From Eopsaltria australis (taxonomy: Eukaryota; Chordata; Aves; Passeriformes; Petroicidae), in contig JAVTVJ010000117.1 in NCBI GenBank assembly GCA_034509425.1, positions 806,001-870,000 of the forward strand: 64,000 nucleotides of DNA. Direction: 5' to 3'. Both the position numbers and the translations under genes were made by a program. This document shows, one piece after another, positions 11,677 to 22,426 of the stretch. How positions within the stretch are numbered: position 1 is the stretch's first letter; each line of letters begins with the position of its first letter. The notes beneath the pieces are model-generated. The model saw only the letters and a list, made by a program, of their open reading frames with translations. It ran no database searches and was not told the origin of the DNA.

Positions 11677-14639
11677 CTGAAAACAGATATTCCACTGTTA
11701 TAACTAAAGAAAAAACTTTAATTTCATCATTCTAACTCAAAACTTAAATCCTATAATCCTACCACAACTGTATAGAATATCCCAACAGAGTTTTCTTTGG
11801 ACAAGGGCACAAAGACTTTGGTATTTCTACATAAATTTCATCCCCTGATAAAAGGAAAGACCTTTTTTCCCCCCCCACAATTACCTCACATCATCCATAT
11901 TCATCCTTTGAGGAGATAAAATGACAGAATTTTTCTCAGTCCTACATGGCTAATGAATTATATAGAAGGAATATTACTATTAAGATCCGTGTTCAAGAAG
12001 CACTTTTGGTAGGAAATACACATTACAAGAGATATGTTGGTCTCCTTTGTTCATACATTTCTTGTAAAAAATATTGAATTTTCATTATAGAGCACGTTCA
12101 TTTTTTTAAATGAAAGCATGAAGTCTTTTGTTTTAAGTGACTTCTTATTTGAAAATATAGGGTAATTATTTATAGAGTCTATGACAGAGTATCAAAAGTG
12201 AGAATTCTCTGTGCTCAGCTTTGTAAGACCATCAACCTCTGGGACTAATTCAAGAATGGAAAAAAGAGTACTGTCTCAAAAAAGAAACCAATGATCTAAA
12301 GATCTTTTTGATCTAAGGATCATAATGGTCTATTGAGGGTATAATATCAATGAGAAAGAAGAAACTCTGGAACAGCCTTCTGCAATTGATTAAACACTTA
12401 GTAACCCTTCACAAACTTTTTATGAGCATGTCTTTAATATAACACAAAAATATTTCCAGCACTGTTTTAATTCTAGATTTCCTTTAATGACTATTAAAGT
12501 ATCATAAATGAATAATTTCAAATATCATCTATTTCTGCTATAATATGGTAGTGATTTTTAATCCACATTTTGCGATCATCTTTTGCATCACTGACGTTTA
12601 TCTTCACTATCAGAAACTGTGCACATACCAATGTCCTTTATTACATTGCTGTAATTTCACACAGATTTTCTCATTACTGGAAAAGTGCTTTTCCTGAGTC
12701 AATTTTGCATTTAAATTAACCATTGTGTATTTCATTCTAATTTCTTAATTTCATGGCTAGCTTTTTTCTATGATTTTTACAAAATTAAGGATGATATCCA
12801 TAATAGTGACAGCTATTTTTTTTTTAATTTGGCACCCAACTTCCTGTGCTTCACTGAATTTCTTTGATTTGCTTGAAAGGGAGTGTGAGTGGGGGGAGAA
12901 ATCTTTACATGAAGCCAGTTTTATCACAGAAATACAACAGAGGAGTAATTTTCATCCAGAGTTATTCCCATATATGGGATTTGTGTCTTGTTTTCTGGAG
13001 TGCTGATTCTCTGTATTGAAAGAAAGCAGTCGCAGGCACCTGACCACACACATTAAAGGCTGCTGTGCCTTCGAATGAGAGATGAAAGCTTGTGATTTCA
13101 AACACATAAAAGCATTCAATGCAGGCACACTTGAGAAGTCACAGAAGATTTGCCAGCACAGTATTATTTGTACTTTCTAGGCTAGTATATAAGAGCATCA
13201 TTACAAAGCAAAATAAGCCCAGAAGAATCCAATTCGTCTCCTGAAGATTCATTGCACATCTATTTGGTGATCCAAGAGCACAGTCTTGCAAAACCACACA
13301 GAAAAATTCTGGGATAAAAGAGCTTCACTTTGCCTCTTGAAAGGTGATGTCTTGCTGCTTACTGTCCCAGAAAAACAAACAATGTCTGGAAAGCTGTGCC
13401 TGCAAATTTATCTATGTGTTTAGCAAGCAGCATGGAAAACATCCAGGAGGTTTTTTTGTCTGTGGTTGCCCTTCTCAGTCCCTCACCAAATCTCACTGCA
13501 GGGAGTCACTGTGGCCACAGGGGATACTCCAAATCACCTGTGGACACTTGACTGCATCCAGAATGTTGTGAAAACACCATTTTTTCTGTCTCAGTCACAA
13601 TAAGAACTTCATATGGCTGGGTTATGGTTTGTTTGCTGAACCAAAACACTTCTCATCAGGTGTCTCAATAGACAGAGATCATTGAACTCTAATCCAAAAC
13701 CCTTTGACCCAATACTGGCCAAGATTTTGATGAGTTTCTATTCAGGCCTAAACCTGACCTTTGCAAGCATAAATCATTTTGACAGTAATTATTGCTTCCC
13801 GTTCTCAGTTTCTTTTTGCACATTTATGTCTTCTTCTGGAAATCCAGAAGACAGAAATAAGTTTTACTTCTCCTATTCATTTTCTAAACTGTTCCTATAT
13901 TTTTGGCTCTCTTTTTCTATAAATATGTAAAGATTATGACACGTTTTAATCATAATTATTCAACTTCTAAACCACAGACTAAGAATCTTACACACTCACA
14001 GTTCTCTGTTATTTCTTTCTTTCCTTCATTCTCTTGCCCACTGCCTCATCTTGCTCATCCATCATATTTCAGCATAAATTTATCTCTTTTCCTTCTGATG
14101 CACTCTGACCTTTGTTTCCTGGAAGAGTCCCCCAATGTGCAGCTTTCACCTCACCTCCCTTGCTGTCTTTTCATAGCTTTTGTTTTCTCCAAACTTTAAG
14201 GATCTTATATTCTCCTAAGACATCACTCATATGCCCTGTGCCCTTCGCTACTCTCAGTCCTTGAAAAACCCTTCTTCTTCCTCCAAATTTCAGTAGAAAA
14301 TAGGAGAAATCTGAAGCAGTGTTTTCTGCCTCTTCTTTGCTTCCCCGAAGTGCAGGAGACTGAAAGAAAGGGGATAAAAGAGAGGTCTGCACAAAAGAAA
14401 GGTAGATCACCTTAGAGGGAGTAGCCTGGAAGGCCAGAGGTCCCGTTCTGAGCTTTCAGATGAGAGGAAAAGAATACAAGGATGAAGGTAGGCAACAGCT
14501 TCTACTGCTTCCTTATGGGGAAGAGAATGGCCATCACCTGTCAGCATGGTTGTCCCACCCTGCTTTAGCTCTTTGAATGCCGCTACAGACCAAATAAATA
14601 AAAGTTATTACACATTCTAACTCCTTATCAAGAGGAATG
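11677..14639. other. Unique AT-rich sequence
   Basis: No gene or mobile element is recognised. A sequence-complex patch at about 13025-13230, with few simple runs and a retained CpG, could be a regulatory element, but I have no stronger evidence. Open frames at 12770-14410 carry no motif and overlap on opposite strands. Confidence 0.5.
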
Positions 14640-14990
14640 ATCTTTCATAGCACGTACATGCTGGTCCCTGGAGCACTTAACACGTTTAATTTCAGACTAC
14701 GCGAAACTCAGGCACAATTATCTTTTATGTGAAAGAAATATTCGCGAGCTCTCTCTATATTATCAATTATTAAACTCAGACAATTAGAAACACATTTAGC
14801 AGATCCTGCGTGCATCCATTTCCAAGTCCCTGTATGCCTGCTTCTACATGGGGAGAAAAAAAGATCTTAATTAGAACCTCCATTAAAAGGACACATGCCT
14901 TTAGCATTTTCTTAACCTCCAATTGCTGTGTCATCTGCCATAACCTTTCAATATAAATTTTTAAAGCATATTTTCTTCCCTTTCTTATTC
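14640..14990. promoter_or_regulatory. Possible conserved enhancer with clustered CpGs
   Basis: In an otherwise CpG-poor region this block keeps ACGCGAAA at 14699-14706 and TTCGCGAG at 14741-14748, both resembling E2F cores. CACGT, CTGCGTGC and several homeodomain-type words (CAATTATTAAA, CAATTAG, CTTAATTAG) are also present. No repeat family is visible. The density of intact CpGs and factor-like words suggests constraint, although that is inference. Confidence 0.35.
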
Positions 14991-15102
14991 CATTTCAGGA
15001 CACTTGGGAAATGAAAGATTTCTGAGTGTCTCTTCCAAACAAAAACAACATAATAGCTTTAAATCGAATAATGGACAATTTGAGATAAATAAAAGAGTCA
15101 GA

Positions 15103-15210
15103 AATCATAGAATCCTAGGAGGTTTTGAGTTGGAAGGGACTTTAAGTATCATTTACTTCCAACTCCCCTTCATGGGCACAGACACCTTCCACTATACAAA
15201 GTTGCTCTAA
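15103..15210 (-). mobile_element. CR1 LINE 3'-end scrap
   Basis: In reverse it shows the CR1 tail (AATCATAGAATCCTAGGA), then TTTTGAGTTGGAAGGGAC, TTCCAACTCCCC and GACACCTTCCACTATAC. About 108 bp remain, 5'-truncated. Confidence 0.93.
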
Positions 15211-16832
15211 GCAAAATATGTCAAAATACGAAACAGCGTATGTTGCCTTCTTGGGCAGGAGGTCTTCCTTGCTTTAGATAACAGATGGCAAAGGAAAATA
15301 ATTTCAAAAGGTATCTCTGGCTGTAAAACCTGCTGGCCCATGGAAAGGTCTATGGATACTCTAAGGAAGGGATAGAGTTTTTTGACACTTAAAATTAGCA
15401 AGGAAAAGAATAAAGAGAAACAGAGAAGAGTTTCAGGTAGAGAAACTTAATGTGTCTCTAAGAAGAGTTCCTGTTGTGTTTCAATGGTGATGGACCAGAG
15501 AATGCCAAAATTGAGTGAAGCCAAAGAAATTTAAATAATTACCAGGATAAAAAGCCTGTACAGCTTTAACTCTAAACCTGCTGGGGTAACAGGATGGACA
15601 CTGTTTTCTAAATACATTTTGTTTGGAAAAGTTTTTCTTCCCTAAGGTCATTCTTGCAGTCAAAGGAAATTTAAAATCACCAGGCTCCTGGAATAATTAA
15701 AGTTCTTCATTGAATTTAGTTGAATATAAAGGCAAAAATTATCTATTTACTATGGGAAGGACAAAGAGAGGCTGATCCTGAGAGGAGATAGTGATCCTTC
15801 TTGCTTCTAGAGAACTTCCCAGGTTCTTTGAATGGAAGTTCCAATGAGGAATTATGTGTATTGCTATAGACACTCAGCTTCCATCCCTTCAGCTGGTTTT
15901 GCACTTGTTCCAAGAGCTTTTGTTCCTCTAAAGGGTTAAAAAATAATGCTTTATTTGAAAAGTAATTCTTAATTTCTGCATCGCTGCGAGTCTGCTCTCA
16001 CATTTTACTAAAAGGAAACTGCTGTAGAGTTCAATCACCCCTGCTGGGCCTGCTGAAGTGGCCAACTCCTATGCAACTTTAGAGCAGCTGAAGAGCACCA
16101 GTCACAAAAGGTAAAGGCTGAAGGTGGGATGCCAAATTCAAATCCAGTAAGACCTTGGGAAAGAGTGCAAAGGCTACTAGTTAACAAATGAGACTATGTG
16201 CGTTTAATACATATTCTAAATATTAAGGTGATTGCAAAAGAAGAAACAAATTCAGAAAATATAGTAGCTAGTTTCTAGTGCCCCCTCCTGCTATTAGTGA
16301 TGCTCTTCTCTGTAGCATAATTAAGCCCATTGTACACCTGAATTTGTTTTCATGCTGATCTGAATGTAATTTGGCTGGATTGCAATACAGCACATTAAGT
16401 CTGCTTGAAGACGAACGAGACTTAAATTGCTGAAACCTACACCTCAGTTTTTATTCCCTTTTTTTGGTTATTGTTGTTTGCTTGCTTGTTTTGTTTGTTC
16501 AATTCTAATTTAGTTTTTCAGATGATGTGCACATGCAGAATGCTACCAAATCTTAATGATGTGTGGCTCATGCTTAACCAGGTGCTTTACGATGTCTAAA
16601 GCAATAGCTTTGCTTTTGCAGCTCTGAAACAAACTCACCTTTAACATAAAATATGGATCCAAGTGCATAGGGAAAGCTGCAAATGTTTAACAAACAGGTT
16701 TATACTTCAGACAACCTTTTTGGAAAGTATTGGAATAAAACCAAACAGTAGACAACCCAGAGCCAAGTCAAACCTTTCCATTTCCCTGTTCATTGCTATA
16801 TGTATATACAAAGAATATTTGGTGGGAATATT
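15211..16832. other. Unique sequence with a possible conserved patch
   Basis: No gene is seen. The part at about 16360-16640 is more complex, with CpGs in AAGACGAACGAGAC and TTTACGATG and words such as TTAATGATG. It could be regulatory. The rest is ordinary AT-rich sequence. Confidence 0.45.
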
Positions 16833-17412
16833 TGCTGGTTTCAGCTGGGTAGAGTTAATTTTCTTTCCAGTGGCTGGTGTGGGGCTGTGTTTTGGATTTG
16901 GGTGGAACACAGGGTTGAAAATATAGAGATGTTTTTGTTATTGCTGAGCAGGGCTTACACAGAGCCAAGGCCTTTTCTGCTTTTGGTATGGCCACACTGG
17001 GGAGGAAGTTGGGGGTACAGGGGAGGTGGGGAAGAGACAAAGCCAGAACAGGTGACTCAGGCTCACCAAGGGATATTTCAGTGACATATTCAATATATAA
17101 AATAGGGGGAAGAATGAGAAAGTGTGGGATGTTTTTTATGATGGACTTTGTCTTACCAAGTCACAATTACACACGACGTGGCCCTGCTCTCCTGGAGATG
17201 GCTGCACACCTGCCTGGCCTTGGGAAGCAGGGAATTAATTATTTGCCTTTCTTTGCTTCTGTGCTTTCTTTTGCTTTCCCTATTAAACTGTGTTTATCTC
17301 CATCCATGAGTTTCCCAGCTTTTCCTTTCAAGTTCTGCCCTCAGTCCCACTGGTGGGGGAGTGAGTGAGCAGCTGCTGCGGGCTCGGCTGCTGGCTGCAG
17401 TGAAACCACAAC
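16833..17412 (+). mobile_element. Old solo LTR of an avian endogenous retrovirus
   Basis: The block starts TGCTGGTTTCAGCTGGG and AGAGTTAATTTTC, and ends GTGAAACCACA, matching an abundant avian ERV LTR type as I remember it. Inside are GAGCAGGGCTTACAC, a TATA-like CAATATATAAAATAGGGGG at 17091-17109, a polyadenylation signal ATTAAA at 17282-17287 followed by CTGTGTTTATCTC, and GGTGGGGGAGTGAGTGAGC near the end. No internal retroviral sequence flanks it, so it is a solo LTR. I find no clean target-site duplication, and CpGs are mostly gone, so it is old. The 126-residue open frame across it is chance. Family assignment is from memory. Confidence 0.85.
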
Positions 17413-18150
17413 TTTTAAACATAAAAGTGAATCCTCTATTGAATTCAACATTTTATTTTTTTTTGTTTTCAGAGGACTCTTCAACTAAACTGCTTCGACA
17501 AAACAGCCATGTAAAATCCTTCCTAACTTCTTGGGATAATCTGTGAGTGGATGTAAAGCACTTGGGGATTAGGTAAGAAAACTTGCCTTCATTTTGAGAG
17601 AACACAGAATCTGGTTCCACCTTAAGTAAAGATGCAGCTTTCCTTTGTTGCTTTTACAGTGGAACTAGGATGGAGTTCAGCTCCAGTTAAAGATCTTTAC
17701 AAGTTGATGTCCACCTGTAGGTGTCTGAACAGTACATGGAAATTCATTCTGCCCTGGATTATAAGGATGGGGTACCACTCCCAGTTGCAAATCTCACAGC
17801 AGATCTATATATAAAACATGTAAATGGATGCCTTGGATACACTGTGGCATCACAAATGGAACTAAATATCTGTGTTTAGAGGGAAAAAAAGGGGGAAAAA
17901 AATCAACTCCATCCTGGTTAATCAGCAAACTAGGTCTGTAATGGGAACTTAGACATCCTGCTTATATATAGACTCCTGTGTACAGAATCCTGCATAGAAG
18001 CACCTTGATTCTGAGCTAAATCTTAACTGACTGTGCTGAATGGGCAATGCCTGTAGGAGGGAGGCTCACAAGGAACTACCATTTGAAGATCACCAATTAC
18101 ATTACAGTAATTAAACCCCAAACAAATAAAATAAAATAAAACCAGAAATT
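17413..18150. other. Unique sequence, no gene seen
   Basis: AT-rich single-copy-like DNA between the LTR and a TA repeat, with no recognisable feature. Confidence 0.5.
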
Positions 18151-18152
18151 GC

Positions 18153-18186
<34 letters not shown>

Positions 18187-18207
18187 TATATATATATGTA
18201 TATACAA
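18151..18207. repeat. (TA)n microsatellite
   Basis: About 30 bp of pure TA are followed by TGCACA and a second TA block with TGTATATACA. The whole is self-complementary and could extrude as a hairpin. Confidence 0.97.
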
Positions 18208-19644
18208 ACAGAAAAACTGAATATGCAATATAGGAAGTCTAAAGAAAATAAAATTTACAACTGCTGTCAGTATTAGATTGCTAATATAGATAAAAGTCAT
18301 GAGTCAGGCATCTGTAGTCTGACTAATAAAGTTAGAGGGACTGTATTGTTTGCACAGTCCAGGAGTGTTGAGTGAGACATACAAGAGGGTTGCATACACT
18401 GCTGCCAGTGTGTGTTACTCACAGTAAATGCACTATTACTTTCACTTAGACTCAGACAGCCCCTGGAGTGATGCTCAAGGGAAAAGGCTCTTTGGTGAAT
18501 CAGTTACACTCTCAGCAACCAGTTCATGCATTAAAAGGACAGTTCACAATTTATGGTAATATTTTTTTCTGAGCTGGAAGGAACTAGGCCTGATGATCCA
18601 ACATGGGTAACTGCATCTTTAAATTAGAATGTCCATTTATCTGGACCAGAGTGTTTTATTCATGGAGAACTTGAATACAAAAAGCCCTGTGCTCCTCTCT
18701 CAAACCCATTCACTCTTCATTAACTGAGCAGAAACCTTTGAGGATACACAGGTAAATTCCCATCTCCAAACAGAAGTCTGGGGTTTGTAAATTAATGCTG
18801 AGACTTTTACTAGAGGTATCAGGTACACAAAAAATCCTTTGCATGTTTGAGATTTCTCTCTTTATTCTGATCTGCAGTGTAGAAAATCTGGAAATAAATT
18901 ATCCTGATCATGATAGATTATGATCTATGTTTCCACCAGACTGCATTTGTTGCCTATTCATGCTAAATATACTGCAACAGAATTAATCTAGTTAGTTAGT
19001 TTGCTTTTGCCTTTTTTTTCCCCTTGAGGGAAAACATGACCAGATATAAGTGATTTCGTGACTCAAGACTCTCTGCTTCTAATATCTGAGGAATTTAGAG
19101 GAGTGATTTATACCAGGGAATTCGAAGCTAATGGAGAACTACAGAGTTAAACCTGCTGACAGAGAGGTTCTGCTACCATATTGTTATTAAGTTATCAGGA
19201 AGTCCTTTAAATTTTCAACAGGATGTGCTTTCTGATTGAGCAGGTTAGCATAAGAAAGACAGACTCTAATGAATCAATCTCTGTTTCTTCCTTGCATGGC
19301 AAATGATATAGATTTTTCTGTTGTGTTCACTTAGCTGGCTGTGCTGATTGCATTTTGGGTTGATGAACTGAATCTTTCAAAGCATTTAAAATGGAGGGGT
19401 AATGAGGGAATTAGAACTAAGACTTCCTTGCAACTCATATCATGATGGGAGTGTAGGTAGATGAAATAAAGGCTCCAAAATTTTGCTAATAAAAGTCTCA
19501 CTCTCTTATTTGTTACTGGAATTTTAGTTGATGTTCTCTAAGACTGGTGGTTTCTAGGTGTAAATTAATTCTCAAGATGCCTTTCTGAATAAAAATAGAG
19601 ATCATTCTGCATTAGTGGGGGTGGAAGGTACTTTCCCACTAACC
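18208..19644. other. Unique sequence, no gene seen
   Basis: Nothing recognisable. Words such as GAGCTGGAAGGAACTAGG near 18573 recall CR1, but the similarity is too short to call. Confidence 0.5.
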
Positions 19645-19996
19645 ACAGAATCACAGAATATCCTGAGCTGGAAGGCACCCAGAAGGATCAGCAAGTTCAG
19701 CTCCTGGCCCTGCATAGGACATCCCAGGAATCCCCCCATGTGTCTGAGAGCATTGTCCAAACACTCCTTGAGCTCTCTCAGGTTTGGTGCTGTGACCAGT
19801 TCCCTGGGGAGCTGTTCCAGTCCCTAGCCACCCTCTGAGTGAAGAACACTTTCCCGTTATCCAACCTCAACCTCCCCTGACACAGCTCCAGCCATTCCTT
19901 CAGGTCCTTTCACCAGAGACATCAGTTCTGCCTCTCTGCTTCCCCTCCTGAGGAAGCTGTGGACTGTAATGAGGTCTCCTCTCAGTCTCCTCTTAT
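19645..19996 (-). mobile_element. CR1 LINE 3' fragment, different subtype
   Basis: Reversed, the 3' tail is at 19645 (ACAGAATCACAGAATATCC), then GAGCTGGAAGGCACCC, CAGCTCCTGGCCCTGCA, GAGCATTGTCCAAACACTCCTTGAG and GAGAGGAGACCTCATTACAG. The GAGCTGGAAGG tail and the CTCCTGGCCCTGCA word separate it from the CCAACCCAAACC type and indicate another CR1 subfamily. About 350 bp are kept with little damage. Confidence 0.93.
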
Positions 19997-22107
19997 TACC
20001 ATCAACAACATTTGTATATTAGCAACCAGGAACATCTTGGAACTGAGGCATCCAGATATGAAATCATTGGTCTAAAGAATCACTTTGGTAAAGAGAAAAG
20101 CAGTTTTAATATGCTCGTTGACCAAGGCTTCTTACTTATCAGTGTAGTAAAATAATTTCCATTTTCAAGGGAGTTTTCTAGGACAAAGATAAAGGACATA
20201 TTGCAGCCCTGTAACTTCTGCTAATGGACCTCCCCTCTCTGGAACCTGGCAACCATTGGGACTCTACCAAGAGTGTTTTGATCCACCTGGCAGTCCTTAG
20301 GTTTCAGAGTTATGAGGAGAACAGCTGCTTTTTGATCCCTATTCATTTCGTGTGTCATTTAAATCAGGCTATTTTCACAGCCTGTGTTTTGAACAGCACA
20401 ATAAGACTGTTAGTAACTATCTGAACACAGGATTGCTGTAAGGCTCAGGGTCCCTGGAAATCAGATGTTTGGTAGAAATTCCTCACAAAAATCTTCATTC
20501 CACACATATCAAGAACAGCTTTCTCATGCTAGGAGGGCTAAAGTCTAAGAGTCTATAAAATTAGATTCTACTATTGAAAAAATACAGGACACTACCACTG
20601 TTGCCCCTTCAAAACTTGAAGGCAAAATTCTGTCTTTGTCCCAAAATCTTGTAAATAATAATTTTATAGGAAAGATATACAAACAACATGCCTAAAACTT
20701 ACCAGAATAACTAGAAACCATGGTTTAATCAGCTCAAATCTATTTCTGTTTTGAGACAATACCTTTCAAAGAAAGATAATAAAACTGAAATGCCCTCCAA
20801 ACCTCTCATCTAGATAAAAAAAAGAAAAAAAATAAAAGAGAGAGCAGGGTAGAAGCTGATTCTTTCCTGGCCCTTCTAAAGGTCAGAAGTGCAGTATAAA
20901 TACTGTGTCAATACAGCATCTCAGTTAAAATGATCCAGTAGTTCATTCACATTTACTTCAAGATTGTAACAAGTCAAATACCCAAAAGAAGGAAAGAAAC
21001 AGATTGAAGGACACAAAAAATTTAAAGCATTGCAATAAAATTTAAAAAGGACAGTCAAGGTCACTTTGAATTTATAGAAAAGTAACAGCGGAAAACAGAA
21101 ACAGTAAGGTGCAATGATAGCTAGGTGGATGAGAGGGCAGGCATTTATGGTGTCAGTGACTAAAAGAAGGAAAGCAATTGTTATCTGTTGAATTAACACT
21201 AGACTGGAAAGAAAAATATGACTGAGACTTAAATATGACCACTATATTGTTAGACAGGATATTTTAAAGTGCACTCAAATCTAATTAGTTAAATTATTTC
21301 TCCAATTTTTATTGTTTCTTCTTTTGTTTTTTATATCCAGTGAAACATTTTGCTTTTTTCACTTGCTCCTCACTCATCACTGAGTTACACCACAGGCTTT
21401 GACTTTTATTTGGCTAAATAACCACAGGTGATTCTCCCAAAACATTTTAATGGACAAAAGATGAGAAAAACCCCCCAATATTTCAGACCAGTATAGAAGC
21501 TACTGGGGAGACAGAGACCAGGGTAAGAAATTCATATCTTTTTTTAACACCAGAGTGCTTTGTTTGTTTCTTTTATAATAGAGAGAGATAAAAAGCTATT
21601 GATGATAGCTATCATATTTCCACATGTGTCAGGATGGAATGGGCAGAGCAAAGAAACAGATAACACTTTTTTGAAGTCATTCCTGCCACGGTTAGATGTG
21701 CAACCACAGGGTTTAACTCTGACTTTCAAAAAGCTTTTGATAAGGTTACTCGTCTAAGATAATTGGTTACAGGAGATACAAATATTCCAGGACTTAAAGA
21801 AGTTCCTAAAACTCAGATGAACTTCCCAGATGAAACTCTTCAGTTTTTGACTGATATGGAAAAGGTGAAAATCAGGTCAAAGGGGCAGAGCCTGTTCACA
21901 ATTCATGGGAACCCTAAATAAAATCTGATTGAAATTGTGTGGTGTGCTTTATGTCTTTGCAATCTCAGGCACCAAATGTTGAAATATATTAATTTAAAAG
22001 GCTATATTTGGTTGCTTATATTTTCAAGGAAGTGCCAGCTCCTTCACTAAACTTACAAAAACCCCTTGCAATATTGCAGCTTGGGAGCAGAATGGTGGGA
22101 AAGCTCC
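19997..22107. other. Unique AT-rich sequence
   Basis: No gene or repeat is supported beyond small A-rich patches (20816-20846). Frames at 20921-21199 and 21544-21757 have no motif. Confidence 0.5.
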
Positions 22108-22155
22108 CACTGGAAAAGGACCTGGGGGTGCTGGCCAACAATGGCTGAACATGTT
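22108..22155 (+). mobile_element. Short CR1 ORF2 scrap
   Basis: CTGGAAAAGGACCTGGGGG and TGCTGGCCAACAATGGCTGAAC match the region of CR1 ORF2 downstream of the reverse-transcriptase core, where AAGGACCTGGGGGTGCTGG is typical. Only about 48 bp are convincing, with no 3' tail, so this is an internal scrap. Confidence 0.6.
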
Positions 22156-22238
22156 TTTCTGGCCCGATGCAGTATTTTGTCTGATTTGAAACACTCTGCA
22201 TGTAGACTTATCAGTATATATGTGACAGTTATAATTCC

Positions 22239-22426
22239 TCAAAAAAAACCACAAAAAACAAAAAAACAAAACAAAACAAAAAAACAACAAACAAACAAAC
22301 AAACAAACCCAAAAAAAACTAAGCAAAAATTAAAAGAAACAAAAACAAAACAAAACAAAAAAAACAAAACAAAACCCCCAAAAAAACCAAAAAAACAAAA
22401 ACAAACAAGCAAAAATAAAAAAACAA
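22239..22426 (+). repeat. A-rich (CAAA)n/(CAAAA)n block
   Basis: Nearly 190 bp made of A runs punctuated by single C residues, with a purer run of four CAAA units at about 22288-22305. It explains the overlapping Lys/Thr/Asn-rich and Phe/Leu/Cys-rich open frames at 22024-22467. Confidence 0.95.

Noticed and set aside
16988..17368. 126-codon plus-strand open frame
   Set aside because: It lies inside an endogenous retroviral LTR, which is non-coding.
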